Assembly (NCBI GenBank): GCA_902772645.1
Contig: CACYBM010000039.1
Span: 1 to 39,362, forward strand
DNA length: 39,362 nucleotides
Source: an uncultured Pseudomonadota bacterium
Lineage (GTDB): Bacteria; Pseudomonadota; Alphaproteobacteria; RUG11792
Direction of reading: 5' to 3'
Part shown: positions 21,380-30,790 of the stretch, one piece after another
Numbering within the stretch: the stretch's first letter is position 1
Layout: each line of letters starts with the position of its first letter
Made by a program: the position numbers and the translations under genes
The notes under the pieces: generated by a model
Databases searched by the model: none
What the model was told of the DNA's origin: nothing
The model's input: the letters and a program-made list of their open reading frames with translations, nothing else

Positions 21380-24369
21380 ATGAAAAAATTATTAAATACT
21401 ATTCTTATATCTATTATTTTTGGATACTATAACAATACATATTATAGTAGTATTAATACAATATATTACGATGCTTTGACTAGTTCTTATGATAATATCT
21501 GTAATTATAAAATAGATGAAAATAAAACAATTATCAATCCAATCGATAATAATACAATTATTAACAAGTTGTATGGTGCTCTGTATAAAGAAAAAAACAA
21601 TATAAAATACTATTTGATTGATAATAATGGCAAGTATTACTTTGATTTACAAACTAAAATTGATGAAGTTACTGAGCATAATCAGGAATTACAGAATTTT
21701 ACCGAAGGTGGAAATTTAATTGTAAAAAAATGTAATAATAATGGTAATACTTGTACATTAAAACAAAATAATACAAAATATGATTATTTAACTATTCGAT
21801 TGTTATCAGATACTAATTTAGTTATACCTAATAATATGTTATTAAACAACAAGGACGTAATATTAAAATTTTGCTGTAATAATGGAACAGTTTTAATTCT
21901 AGGAACTTTGCAAAATACATTACAAACTGATCAGAATTGTTATTTTATTAATACTAGTAAAAATACCAAGTTTAATGTGATTATTGGTCCACAAGCAAAG
22001 TATATTGATAAAAATACATTTGTTAATAGTCTCATTAGAATGTCTAATCCAGAATTACATAATATGGTATTATATCCTGGTTGTACAATAACTTGTTCAA
22101 ATAATGAACATAATAGTAATACAACAATTACTTATACAGGTAATTTATATTTAAACAGATATACAAAACCAGATAATCCAATGAAATTAAAATTAAAAGG
22201 GACTATAGATAATAATATACATGTTATTTATCCTGCAGAATGTGCAATAAAAAATAGTAAGTGGAAACTTGGATATGGATTAAAAACAGATTTATTACGT
22301 AATAATTATATGACAACTGCTTATTTTCCATCTTTATATTGGAAAAAGAATAATTCTGAGTCTAATCATGCATATTCCATTGACGGTGTTGGAAATTATC
22401 ACTTCGACACTGTGTGTGCACCAATAGAATTCATTGAGGATGGGGATGGATGCAAGATATTGATGTTAAATTCTAAGAATAAGTTTTCACAATATGATGT
22501 AAAGTTCTGGAACCAATGCACTGTAAATAATGGTAAATATAGTTTTAAAGAGTTTGTTAATATACAAAATAATATAGATAAATACATTAATGTAGATATT
22601 TTAGAAAACTTGTTTATGGATGGGAAACACTATAAACAAATAAATAGTAAATATAGCATGTATGGATTGTTAAATAATATGCCTAATACAATATACAATT
22701 GCTTAATAGGAAGTAAAAACATAGTAATACATGAAAATAATGGTGGTATAAATACATGCACTATACATGGTGATGTATCTAAATACAAATGATTAATTTG
22801 CATTTTACCTGGCATAACAACAATATCATTTCCAAATAATAATATAGAAAATATAAAAAGAAAAATTAGTAAAAGGAAATTTAAATATACTGCTATAAGT
22901 AGTGATAATGTTGTTTTCGTAATAACCAAACAATTTAGTTCTAGTATACAGAATATTAATGTACAAAATGCAAGCAATGGAATATCTCAATATAAAAGTA
23001 CTGATCCTAGTGCAATAAGATTCAGAAGCTGTTTTAATAATGATAATAAAGAAAATGCAGTTGAATACTTAGATAAAGTATCGCATCTTAATTCATATAA
23101 TGATGATAGTATTGTTTGGAATACAGATACATTATAAAGTTGTTTTATTGATGGAAGTACTTATAATCCAAATGGAAACAATAATGGATTATTAAATAAT
23201 ATATCAATTAGTAATTTGAAAAATAAGTTAAACATGGATTTATGTGGCAAGAAAGATATAACTTTATACTCAATAAAAGAAAATGATACTATAACATTTT
23301 TAGGTGATAATACAGAATATAATGGTATAGTTCATGTATCTCCGAATATAACAAAAATTTATTTTAATAACGAAATTTCTACACTAAAATTAGATACAGG
23401 AGCAAAAAATACACTGTATTAATAAATGACGAATTGCAAGTACAAAATAAATATAATAATAATATTAAGATCTTTTTTAAAGATGGTACAATAGTGAATG
23501 ATATTAGTTATGAGGATATCAATATATTACAAGATAATAGAGAAAGTATATCTAATATTGACAAATACAATAAAATTGGTCTCAATTGGAATATAGATAA
23601 TTTAGAAGAATGTTTTACTGATGGTAAAAAATTATTATCAAATCTACCAGATACAATATATAGCAATCTATCTGGAAATAAGGATTTAAAAATAAATACT
23701 AATAAAAATGAAGTAAAGTTATATGGTGATAATAGTAAATATAATGGTACTATTATAGTTCCACAGAATGTTCATGGAATATATTTACATACCAATTCAT
23801 TAGTTAAAATAAAACACGAAGAACATAATAATTCATCTGATCTGACTTATCACTTACTTTGCAATAATAATTGGAATATTAACAAATTATCTAATAATAT
23901 GAAACTAACAAATTTTATAGATATTAATAACAATACTAGTGATAATAATGCAGTATCTCAAAAGACTGTTAATAATATTAATACAATAGAAGAAAGAAAT
24001 AGGTCAATAAATATTGATATATATAATAAAAAGGGTATTAACCTAAATATAGATACATTAGAAATAAGTAATGATAATAGTTTTGTAAAAATGCATTGTA
24101 ATAATAAAAATGATATTAGTTGTAATATACAAGGAAGTAAAAATATATTAATTAACATAAAAGGAGATGTATTAAAAATAAGCGGGGATAATTCTAAATT
24201 TACTGGTAATTTAATAATTCCTTATAATATTAAGAAATTAATTTTCAAGAATAATATGTCTTACATAAACAATATAAAACAACTTAACCAAAGCGGAAAT
24301 AATATCATGTATATACAAAATACAAATATACCAGATCTATCCAGAATTAAAATACTGAAAAGTATATAA
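21380..24369 (+). pseudogene. Decayed large surface protein with tandem beta-rich modules
   Basis: Translation starts with a signal peptide (MKKLLNTILISIIFGYY) and runs 470 codons to TGA at 22790-22792. The same frame continues meaningfully to TAA at 23135-23137 and again to TAA at 23420-23422. A frameshift in an A6 run (23404-23409) leads into a frame open to 24369. About four modules, spaced roughly 450-540 bp, share the pattern F-x-DGK...NTIYxxLxGxKxIxI...GDNSKYNGxIxVPxNIxxIYF (near 22610, 23140, 23610 and 24060). The best-kept pieces are YGDNSKYNGTIIVPQNV and SGDNSKFTGNLIIPYNI. This looks like the strand-turn repeats in autotransporter passenger domains; no translocator barrel follows. 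Intact, it would have been about 990 residues. TGA readthrough as a recoded codon is unlikely because two TAAs and a frameshift also interrupt it. Confidence 0.75.
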
Positions 24370-24432
24370 AATATGATATATAAACCTTGATATCACATGT
24401 ATATCACTAGATAATTAAACAATATATGTATT

Positions 24433-24747
24433 TCATTTTACAAAGTATTTTAATAATGTATCGCGAGTAATTATACTGATATCATAATTACTTGTTTTAC
24501 TTTTCATCTCATTTGTTAATATTGTTATAAACTTCTGGATGTTATTATCCAAAGTATTATATAATTTCTTCTGTAGTAATCTGTGTATTAATAAAGAATC
24601 GGATTGTAATTGCTTACTATTCAATCCAGTATTTACATCTATTTTTGGAAAGGTATTTTTATAGTTTGATTTATCTGTTTTATTAGCTATATTATTATCA
24701 TCTGATTGTTTATTACCAAATATGTCTATTAATTTTACTGTTTTCAT
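24433..24747 (-). CDS. Hypothetical protein, 104 residues
   Basis: The product is small, with no signal peptide or membrane segment. The N-terminal half is polar and Asn/Lys/Asp-rich; the C-terminal half looks helical (SLLIHRLLQKKLYNTLDNNI, then ITILTNEMKSK). I recognise no family. The ATG at 24747 has a GGAG about 12 bases upstream (minus strand ctccta read as TAGGAG). It is divergent from smpB, with about 225 bp between them. The even amino-acid pattern and lack of stops make it a plausible gene, but an AT-rich frame of this size could be fortuitous. Confidence 0.5.
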   Translation of the reverse strand: MKTVKLIDIFGNKQSDDNNIANKTDKSNYKNTFPKIDVNTGLNSKQLQSDSLLIHRLLQKKLYNTLDNNIQKFITILTNEMKSKTSNYDISIITRDTLLKYFVK

Positions 24748-24930
24748 GTTGTTAGGAGATATTTATAGTATAAGAAATACAATGTTATTATAGCATAATT
24801 TAATATAAGTACATTACATATGCATATGAAAATATGCGTTAACATTCATCGATTTAATATTAGTTTATAAAATAAGTATATATAATGTAATACACCAAGT
24901 AAATTTCACACTTTTGTCTAATTATTCACG

Positions 24931-24939
24931 TGTTATAAT
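24931..24939 (+). promoter_or_regulatory. Extended -10 promoter of smpB
   Basis: TGTTATAAT, an extended -10 (TGnTATAAT), lies 34 bases ahead of the smpB ATG. A weak CTTTTG sits 17 bases upstream of the TATAAT as a possible -35. It stands out moderately from the AT background. Confidence 0.45.
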
Positions 24940-24972
24940 ATATATATATGATCAATATAAAAATATAATTAT

Positions 24973-25446
24973 ATGGCAAAACAAATTGATAATTTTAAAA
25001 TAGTTGCTAAGAATAGTAAGGCACATTTTAATTATGAAATATTAGATAAATACGAAGCTGGTATTGTTCTATGTGGTCCTGAGGTAAAGTCTATTCGTAA
25101 TGGTAAAGTGAGTTTATTAGAATCATTTATTGGACCGATGAGTGATAGTCCTCATTTGTATTTATTTAATGCAAATATAGCTAAGTATAATGAAGCTACG
25201 TATAATAATCACGAACCCAAACGTCCTAGGATATTATTATTACATAATAATCAAAAAGTAAAATTAATTAATGCTATACAAAAGAAAGGAATGACAATAG
25301 TACCCTTGACTATGTATTTCAATAATAAGGGATTATTAAAATTAAGTATAGCATTGGCGAAAGGTAAGAATTTAGTTGATAAAAGAAATACAATAAAACA
25401 AAGAGACTGGCAAAGAGAGAAAGCTCGCTTGTTAAAAAGATATTAA
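24973..25446 (+). CDS. smpB: SsrA (tmRNA)-binding protein SmpB
   Basis: The 157-residue protein shows the SmpB features: KNSKAHFNYEILDKYEAGIV, the GPEVKSIRNGKVSLLESF motif, an oligonucleotide-binding barrel core ending PLTMYFNNKGLLKLSIALAK, and the basic tail KGKNLVDKRNTIKQRDWQRE. SmpB brings tmRNA to stalled ribosomes for trans-translation, which releases the ribosome and tags the incomplete protein for degradation. Length is standard. The tmRNA gene is not in the window. It is a single gene between a divergent small ORF and a convergent secreted-protein gene. A genome with so many broken frames would put real load on this rescue system, though that remark is inference. Confidence 0.95.
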   Translation: MAKQIDNFKIVAKNSKAHFNYEILDKYEAGIVLCGPEVKSIRNGKVSLLESFIGPMSDSPHLYLFNANIAKYNEATYNNHEPKRPRILLLHNNQKVKLINAIQKKGMTIVPLTMYFNNKGLLKLSIALAKGKNLVDKRNTIKQRDWQREKARLLKRY

Positions 25447-25751
25447 TAATTATTAATGTATATAAAGTAAAGATATTAAACAGGTTGAACATAGTTTGTT
25501 ATAATATGTATTAAATAATTTTAATATTACTGATAATATGTATAAGTATAATTCATGTAATTAATATGTACTATTATCGTATAATAATTACATTAAATAT
25601 AAGTACCAGTATGGTTATCATACTGATACATAATATTTGAGATAGTAATCACGTGTTTAAATTATTTTTCTCTTTCTTGCACAACGCTACTATTGTTTCA
25701 TTAATACATTAATTAATAATATGACTACTATTATTAACATGTTGTTTAATA
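25447..25751. terminator. Convergent gap with a hairpin at 25607-25625
   Basis: CAGTATG (25607-25613), loop GTTAT, CATACTG (25619-25625) form a 7-bp stem between smpB and the convergent gene ending at 25752. It may end transcription from either side. The rest of the 305-bp gap shows nothing else. Confidence 0.45.
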
Positions 25752-26315
25752 CTAGTTGTACTTTTTGTTAATATGCTTCTTAATATTAATGGTACGATCA
25801 TCTATACGTTTCTCAATATTAATTGTATGATTATCAATATGTTCTGTAATTCCATTTTCAAAATTATTAATACGTTCTATAATTTCCTCTTCAACATTAT
25901 CAATCTGTTTAGCAATACTATTAAAACGTTTTCCATTCTCGATATTAGAAGTATTAATACGTTTTGCAATATGCAGTGTATTATCCTCAATATTTTTATT
26001 AACATCATTCCTAATACCCAAAATTAAATCTATTAATCTATTTTCCTTTTTCTGCATTGCAATCATGATTTCGTATTTAGTTCTTAGTATTTCATCCCTA
26101 ATTTCATTTTGATTATTAATTATTTTTTGTATTACGTTGTCTTGTGGTTCTCTATTCACATTATTTAATATTGATTTATTTATCATATTACTATCTTGTT
26201 TACTTCGAATACTATCTCTTGGTTCGTTGTTAACATGCATTGCATTTATATGTGGAACCGTTAAACATATTGTTAATCCAAGCATAAAAATTGTAATTTT
26301 GTTTTGAAAAATCAT
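25752..26315 (-). CDS. Secreted coiled-coil protein built on 11-residue repeats
   Basis: The 187-residue protein begins with a signal peptide (IFMLGLTICLTVPHINA, cleavage likely after INA). A polar segment and a helical stretch (about 60-100) follow. From about residue 104 to the end the chain falls into seven 11-residue units with one 7-residue interruption: DVNKNIEDNTL, HIAKRINTSNI, (ENGKRFN), SIAKQIDNVEE, EIIERINNFEN, GITEHIDNHTI, NIEKRIDDRTI, NIKKHINKKYN. Ile recurs at unit positions 2 and 6. An 11-residue (hendecad) periodicity predicts a near-straight or right-handed coiled coil, probably oligomeric, exported to the periplasm or cell surface. I recognise no named family. It lies downstream of cdsA on the same strand but with 125 bp between them. 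Confidence 0.75.
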   Translation of the reverse strand: MIFQNKITIFMLGLTICLTVPHINAMHVNNEPRDSIRSKQDSNMINKSILNNVNREPQDNVIQKIINNQNEIRDEILRTKYEIMIAMQKKENRLIDLILGIRNDVNKNIEDNTLHIAKRINTSNIENGKRFNSIAKQIDNVEEEIIERINNFENGITEHIDNHTINIEKRIDDRTINIKKHINKKYN

Positions 26316-26440
26316 AGAAAATCCCTTTATTCACACTCACATGTATTATATTACAATAACAATATTACCAGTCAAGCATCATTTGTTAAAACCTTGTTAA
26401 TTAATGTACATATATTACATAACTAACAAAACAAATGTAA

Positions 26441-27073
26441 TCAATTAATCCAAATATATATAATGTAAATATAAGTAGTTAACAGAAAACTATCAAATCT
26501 ATCAAGTACACCTCCGTGACCAGGAATAATATTTCCTGTATCCTTTACTCCAAGTATTCTTTTAACTTTTGATTCAATTAGGTCTCCTAGTATTGATGAT
26601 ATTACAAATAATGGAATGAACCATAATATTAACATTGATTCATGCAGTACAGGCCATACATATCTCAAATATAAAAACGACATAATAAATGATGCTATAC
26701 ATCCACATATTACTCCTGACCAGGTTTTATTAGGGCTTATTTTGGGACTAAATTTCGGCCCTCCTATTAATTTCCCTCCAATATATGCAAATGTGTCGCA
26801 GCTCCATACTATGCTGAAAAGAAATAATATACTAGCACTATGAAAAAACTGTGATTTTATTAAATATAGTATTGGAAAGCTTATATATAATGTTCCACAA
26901 TAAAATAACAGTGTATTCTTATTTTTATTTATGTTAAACCATTCTATTAACATTAATACCAGTAATATAGAAAACAATATTTTGTAAAAGTAATTAAATT
27001 TTATTAATAGGAATACTACAGTGCCTCCTAGTAATACACTACTTATACTTCTTGTTAAAGAGTTATTTAACAT
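26441..27073 (-). CDS. cdsA: Phosphatidate cytidylyltransferase (CDP-diglyceride synthase)
   Basis: This integral inner-membrane enzyme condenses CTP with phosphatidate to give CDP-diacylglycerol, the precursor of phosphatidylglycerol and phosphatidylethanolamine. The protein has several hydrophobic spans, the conserved SIVWSCDTFAYIGGKLIGGP and SPNKTWSG segments, and a complete C-terminal signature: SKVKRILGVKD followed by IPGHGGVLDRFDS. I chose the ATG at 27073 (210 residues) because the family starts MLxxxLTR and the paralog at 1-481 aligns from this Met; an ATG at 27133 would add 20 residues. This is evidently the functional copy. Two degenerate relatives lie at 1-481 and 536-1192, about 25 kb away on the same strand. 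Confidence 0.93.
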   Translation of the reverse strand: MLNNSLTRSISSVLLGGTVVFLLIKFNYFYKILFSILLVLMLIEWFNINKNKNTLLFYCGTLYISFPILYLIKSQFFHSASILFLFSIVWSCDTFAYIGGKLIGGPKFSPKISPNKTWSGVICGCIASFIMSFLYLRYVWPVLHESMLILWFIPLFVISSILGDLIESKVKRILGVKDTGNIIPGHGGVLDRFDSFLLTTYIYIIYIWIN

Positions 27074-27239
27074 AGTTTTATCAATAAAACTACATATATA
27101 TATTATATTAATTAACAACACATTTTTAAACAAAATAATATAATAAAATTCGTATTCCCAAATAATATGATATAAACCCAGTATATACCAAATAAATATA
27201 TACTAAGCACTAATAATACATTATTTATATTTATCTGTT

Positions 27240-27551
27240 TCAGGTATTATATGTGAAATTTATTGGATCATTGTTTAATAATGTTTTATTGATTACATTA
27301 GCTTCTTGGAATGTACTAGCATGGTTATTCTGTATTTGTTTTATATATTAATTATCATTGTTATATTGATTTAATAAATTATTGTTCTTACTCATTAATT
27401 GCTTAGACAATGTATTATGTCATTAGGAATTGTTGCAATAAAGATCTAGCAAATTTGTATTATCCAAATTGATTTGTGTCTTATTGTCCCTTGTATTACC
27501 ATAAGAAATCCAAATAACTACTGGTAACAAGATTTTATAAATCTTTAACAT
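27240..27551 (-). pseudogene. Decayed secreted-protein gene, paralog of 30090-30518
   Basis: The ATG at 27551 opens a frame with a signal-like start (MLKIYKILLPVVIWISYGNT) that stops at TAA 27423-27425 after 42 codons. A second frame continues with LSKQLMSKNNNLLNQYNNDN, is cut by TAA, and continues with QNNHASTFQEANVINKTLLN to TGA at 27240-27242. The leader matches the gene at 30090 (MLRIYKLLLPIVICTTGVNS), and the match includes the untranslated leader TACTTTTTATTAAAGGA. The two genes are in opposite orientation on either side of lepA. Confidence 0.65.
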
Positions 27552-27752
27552 TAATTCCTTTAATAAAAAGTATTACTATTAATACAATAATACGATATAC
27601 CATTTGTTACCTAAAAATCAATAGGTTTTTCTGGAATTTTATAGTTTACAGTAACAATGTTACTTTATGTTATGGGCTTTTTTCTTTTCGTAAAATACTA
27701 ACTTCAATGTTATCCTATATATGAAAGATAGATACAGAATATCAAATATAAA

Positions 27753-29600
27753 ATGAATAATATTGAAGATATACAGGAATTTGATAGTATAAATAATACA
27801 AATAATATTAGATATATTAGAAATTTTGCAATTATAGCTCATATAGATCATGGTAAATCTACATTAGCTGATAGGATTATTGAAATATGTGGTGGATTGG
27901 ATAAAAGGGAAATGAAAGATCAAGTTTTGGATTCTATGGATATTGAAAGAGAAAGAGGAATTACTATAAAAGCCCAAGCAGTACGATTAAATTACAAATC
28001 ATTAGATGGGAATATTTACCAATTAAATTTAATAGATACACCAGGACACGTTGATTTCTCATATGAAGTTAGTAGATCATTGACAGCCTGTGAAGGATCA
28101 ATACTAGTTGTAGATGCATCCCAAGGAGTTGAAGCGCAGACACTAGCTAATGTATATCATGCCATAGATGCCAATCATGAGATTGTACCTGTACTTAATA
28201 AAGTTGATTTGCCAGCTGCTAATATAGATGGAGTGAAAAAACAAATAGAGGAAGTTATAGGAATAGATGCACATGATGCCATCCCAATATCTGCAAAGAC
28301 TGGAGATGGAGTAGTAGATGTATTAGAAGCAATAGTAAGTAAATTACCAAGTCCTAAAGTATTTAATACTGACAAATTATGCGCATTGCTTGTGGATAGT
28401 TGGTATGATCCATATCTAGGTATAGTAATATTAGTTAGATTATTTAGCGGAACTATAAAAACTGGCATGAAAATAAGAATGATTTCTACAGGATCAGTAT
28501 ATACTGTAGAGAGTGTTGGATATTCACTACCCAAGAAGGTAATTACTGGTGCTTTATATGAAGGAGAAGTAGGATTCATTACGGCTGGTATTAAAACTAT
28601 ATCAGACTGTAATGTAGGTGATACAATTACTAATGATAAAAATCCATGTGAAACAGTATTAAGTGGTTTTAAACCATCTATACCTGTAGTATTCTGTGGA
28701 ATATTTCCAATAGACAGTTCAGAATTTGAAAAATTACATGAGAGTCTGAAAAAGTTACATTTAAATGATTCCAGTTTTAGCTTTGAAATAACAACATCAG
28801 CAGCTCTTGGATTTGGATTTAGATGTGGATTTTTAGGATTATTACACTTAGAAATAATACAAGAAAGATTGGATAGAGAATTTAATATAGATATAATCAC
28901 AACTGCTCCAAGTGTATTATATAAAATAACACTGACTAATGGAGAACTAATAAAACTACATAATCCAGTAGAAATGCCAGATATTGTTAAAATATCTAAG
29001 ATAGAAGAACCATGGATAAAAGCCACTATAATAGTACCTGAAAATTATTTAGGAAATGTATTATCTCTATGTGAAGATAAACGAGGAGAACAAGTTAGTT
29101 TAAATTTCTCAGGCAATAGAGCAATAGTTGTATATAATTTACCATTGAATGAAATAGTATTCGATTTCTATGATAAGTTGAAATCTGCTACTAAGGGATA
29201 TGCTTCATTTGACTATGTACAAAATGAATATAGAGAAGGAGATCTTGTTAGAGTGTCAATATTAGTCAATAGTGAACCAGTAGATGCTTTATCAATGATA
29301 GTACATAAAAGTAAATCGGAGAAGAGAGGAAGGGCATTATGTGAAAAATTAAAAACTTTAATACCTAAACAATTGTTTAATATAGCAATACAAGCAGCTA
29401 TAGGAGGGAAAATAATAGCTAGAGAAACAGTATCAGCTTATAGAAAAGATGTGCTAGCTAAATGCTATGGTGGAGATATTACTAGAAAAAGAAAATTATT
29501 AGAAAAACAAAAAGCAGGTAAAAAACGCATGAGAACTGTTGGAAATGTTGAAATTCCACAAAAAGCCTTTATAGAAGCATTAAAGTTGTCAGATAATTAA
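27753..29600 (+). CDS. lepA: Elongation factor 4 (LepA), ribosomal back-translocase GTPase
   Basis: The 615-residue protein carries all GTPase motifs: G1 [10 protein letters not shown]2 within [11 protein letters not shown]3 DTPGHVDF, G4 NKVD and G5 SAKTG. The beta-barrel domain 2, EF-G-like domains III and V ([20 protein letters not shown]) and the LepA-specific C-terminal domain ([20 protein letters not shown]...[17 protein letters not shown]) follow. LepA acts on elongating ribosomes and affects initiation and stress tolerance. Compared with the family it has about 20 extra residues before [12 protein letters not shown]; no later ATG fits better. It stands alone, bracketed by inverted copies of a secreted-protein leader (27514-27575 and 30063-30127). 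Confidence 0.95.
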   Translation: MNNIEDIQEFDSINNTNNIRYIRNFAIIAHIDHGKSTLADRIIEICGGLDKREMKDQVLDSMDIERERGITIKAQAVRLNYKSLDGNIYQLNLIDTPGHVDFSYEVSRSLTACEGSILVVDASQGVEAQTLANVYHAIDANHEIVPVLNKVDLPAANIDGVKKQIEEVIGIDAHDAIPISAKTGDGVVDVLEAIVSKLPSPKVFNTDKLCALLVDSWYDPYLGIVILVRLFSGTIKTGMKIRMISTGSVYTVESVGYSLPKKVITGALYEGEVGFITAGIKTISDCNVGDTITNDKNPCETVLSGFKPSIPVVFCGIFPIDSSEFEKLHESLKKLHLNDSSFSFEITTSAALGFGFRCGFLGLLHLEIIQERLDREFNIDIITTAPSVLYKITLTNGELIKLHNPVEMPDIVKISKIEEPWIKATIIVPENYLGNVLSLCEDKRGEQVSLNFSGNRAIVVYNLPLNEIVFDFYDKLKSATKGYASFDYVQNEYREGDLVRVSILVNSEPVDALSMIVHKSKSEKRGRALCEKLKTLIPKQLFNIAIQAAIGGKIIARETVSAYRKDVLAKCYGGDITRKRKLLEKQKAGKKRMRTVGNVEIPQKAFIEALKLSDN

Positions 29601-29675
29601 AAATGAATATAATGATTGATATTTAGTTCAAAACATTATAATATGTGTATAAATTAATTCATTATATTTCAAAAA

Positions 29676-29939
29676 ATGATTAAAAAAGTTTGTAAAATTC
29701 TAGGATTAGGAATGATTTTAATGTATCAGACTAGCAGTGCAAGTGAAAAGACAATAGAACATTTTTTAATGGATGCAAATTGTAACAAGTCAATGTTCAT
29801 AGAAGTAAGAGATGATAGTATTAGACCAAGTGACAATTGTGTGCTTAAGACACCTAGTGATCGTTATAGAAAGTTTATAAGAAGATTTTTAAAGAAAAAT
29901 ATAAACAAAATGATAAGTAATAAATTAACATTGGGATAA
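29676..29939 (+). CDS. Small secreted basic protein
   Basis: The 87-residue product has a probable signal peptide (MIKKVCKILGLGMILMYQTS, cleavage near SSA/SEK). The mature part has two Cys (DANCNKS, SDNCVLK) that could pair in the periplasm, and a basic C-terminal helix (RYRKFIRRFLKKNINKMISN). No family is recognised. Its tail NCVLKTPSDRYRKFIRRFL loosely resembles DCAQTDISG...RYNKIIKCLL in the frame at 30478-30747, hinting that the two are related. It lies 75 bp after lepA. Confidence 0.6.
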   Translation: MIKKVCKILGLGMILMYQTSSASEKTIEHFLMDANCNKSMFIEVRDDSIRPSDNCVLKTPSDRYRKFIRRFLKKNINKMISNKLTLG

Positions 29940-30089
29940 TAGTGTTTTGTATGTTTAAAAATTAATTTATAAAATCTATGCATTATGTGATATAATAAAC
30001 ATTATTTTGTAATAAAAATTTTTTTAGTTAATAAATAGCACATAATATTACTATATTAGTAGTAGTACTTTTTATTAAAGGAGTTTCAA

Positions 30090-30518
30090 ATGTTAAGAAT
30101 TTATAAACTCTTGTTACCAATAGTTATATGCACTACTGGTGTAAATAGTATGGTTTGGCAGGATAATAATGATATCAATAGTAATTATGAGAGTTTGTTG
30201 CACAGTGATGAAGATTCTACACCGTCCTATTTACGTAATTACAATGAATCAGACTTAAATAAAATTGACAATATTATTAATCCACCTATTGCTTTAATAC
30301 CACAACAAGATGGAAATTTAAAAAATAATACAAATAACGTCATATCAACTAATTTAATACCAGATAATAATATTAACATTAATAATAATATTTTTAATAA
30401 TGAAATACAAATCAATAATGACATAAACAATAATAAAATAAACAATAATAAAACTTTCTTAAATAAGAAAAGATTTAATGATAAAAATATTAAATTTAGT
30501 AAAATTAGTTTACACTAA
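30090..30518 (+). CDS. Secreted Asn-rich protein, possibly frameshifted at its 3' end
   Basis: The ATG at 30090 follows a good ribosome binding site (AAAGGAG). The 142-residue product has a signal peptide (MLRIYKLLLPIVICTTGVNS), then an acidic region (HSDEDSTPSYLRN) and an Asn/Ile/Lys-rich low-complexity tail. A second frame from 30478 overlaps its end and carries a more structured, Cys-containing sequence, so one indel may have split an originally 210-residue protein. It shares its leader and 5' untranslated sequence with the decayed gene at 27240-27551. Function is unknown; it is probably exported. Confidence 0.6.
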   Translation: MLRIYKLLLPIVICTTGVNSMVWQDNNDINSNYESLLHSDEDSTPSYLRNYNESDLNKIDNIINPPIALIPQQDGNLKNNTNNVISTNLIPDNNININNNIFNNEIQINNDINNNKINNNKTFLNKKRFNDKNIKFSKISLH

Positions 30519-30747
30519 TAATCAACATGCAAACGACACTAATACAAAAATTAAATGCAATAATAAATCAAATAATAAAAAATTATTTAGTAATAACAAT
30601 TCAGTACAGTTAATAAAACATAAAATAAATGATTGTGCACAAACTGATATATCTGGAATTTATAGCAGATACAATAAAATAATAAAATGTTTGCTGTTAA
30701 TGTATAAATGTGTAATTAGACATAATTTTATTTCCAAAAATAAGTAA
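30478..30747 (+). pseudogene. Probable frameshifted 3' part of the preceding secreted-protein gene
   Basis: This frame overlaps the end of 30090-30518 by 41 bases and reads VYTNNQHANDTNTKIKCNN, then DCAQTDISGIYSRYNKIIKC, ending in a basic, aromatic tail. It has no ribosome binding site or signal peptide of its own. The change of frame occurs in an A-rich stretch. It could be an independent gene, but continuation of the upstream gene is simpler. Confidence 0.4.
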
Positions 30748-30752
30748 AATTA

Positions 30753-30780
30753 GGCGTATTTAAAAATATTAAGATACGCT
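30753..30780. terminator. Bidirectional terminator-like hairpin
   Basis: GCGTAT (30754-30759) pairs with ATACGC (30774-30779), extended by wobble pairs, between two convergent genes (30747 end and 30791 end). Its two GC-rich arms stand out in this AT-rich gap. Confidence 0.55.
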
Positions 30781-30790
30781 TCAGTCTTTA

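Noticed and set aside
22790-22792. TGA inside a long meaningful frame, suggesting recoding of TGA
   Set aside because: The same gene also has two in-frame TAA codons and a frameshift, intact genes here use TGG for Trp, and TGA also ends or interrupts other decayed frames. Pseudogene decay explains it.
28175-29026. 283-codon open frame antisense to lepA
   Set aside because: It lies wholly inside lepA on the opposite strand, has no ribosome binding site and mirrors the codon pattern of the real gene.
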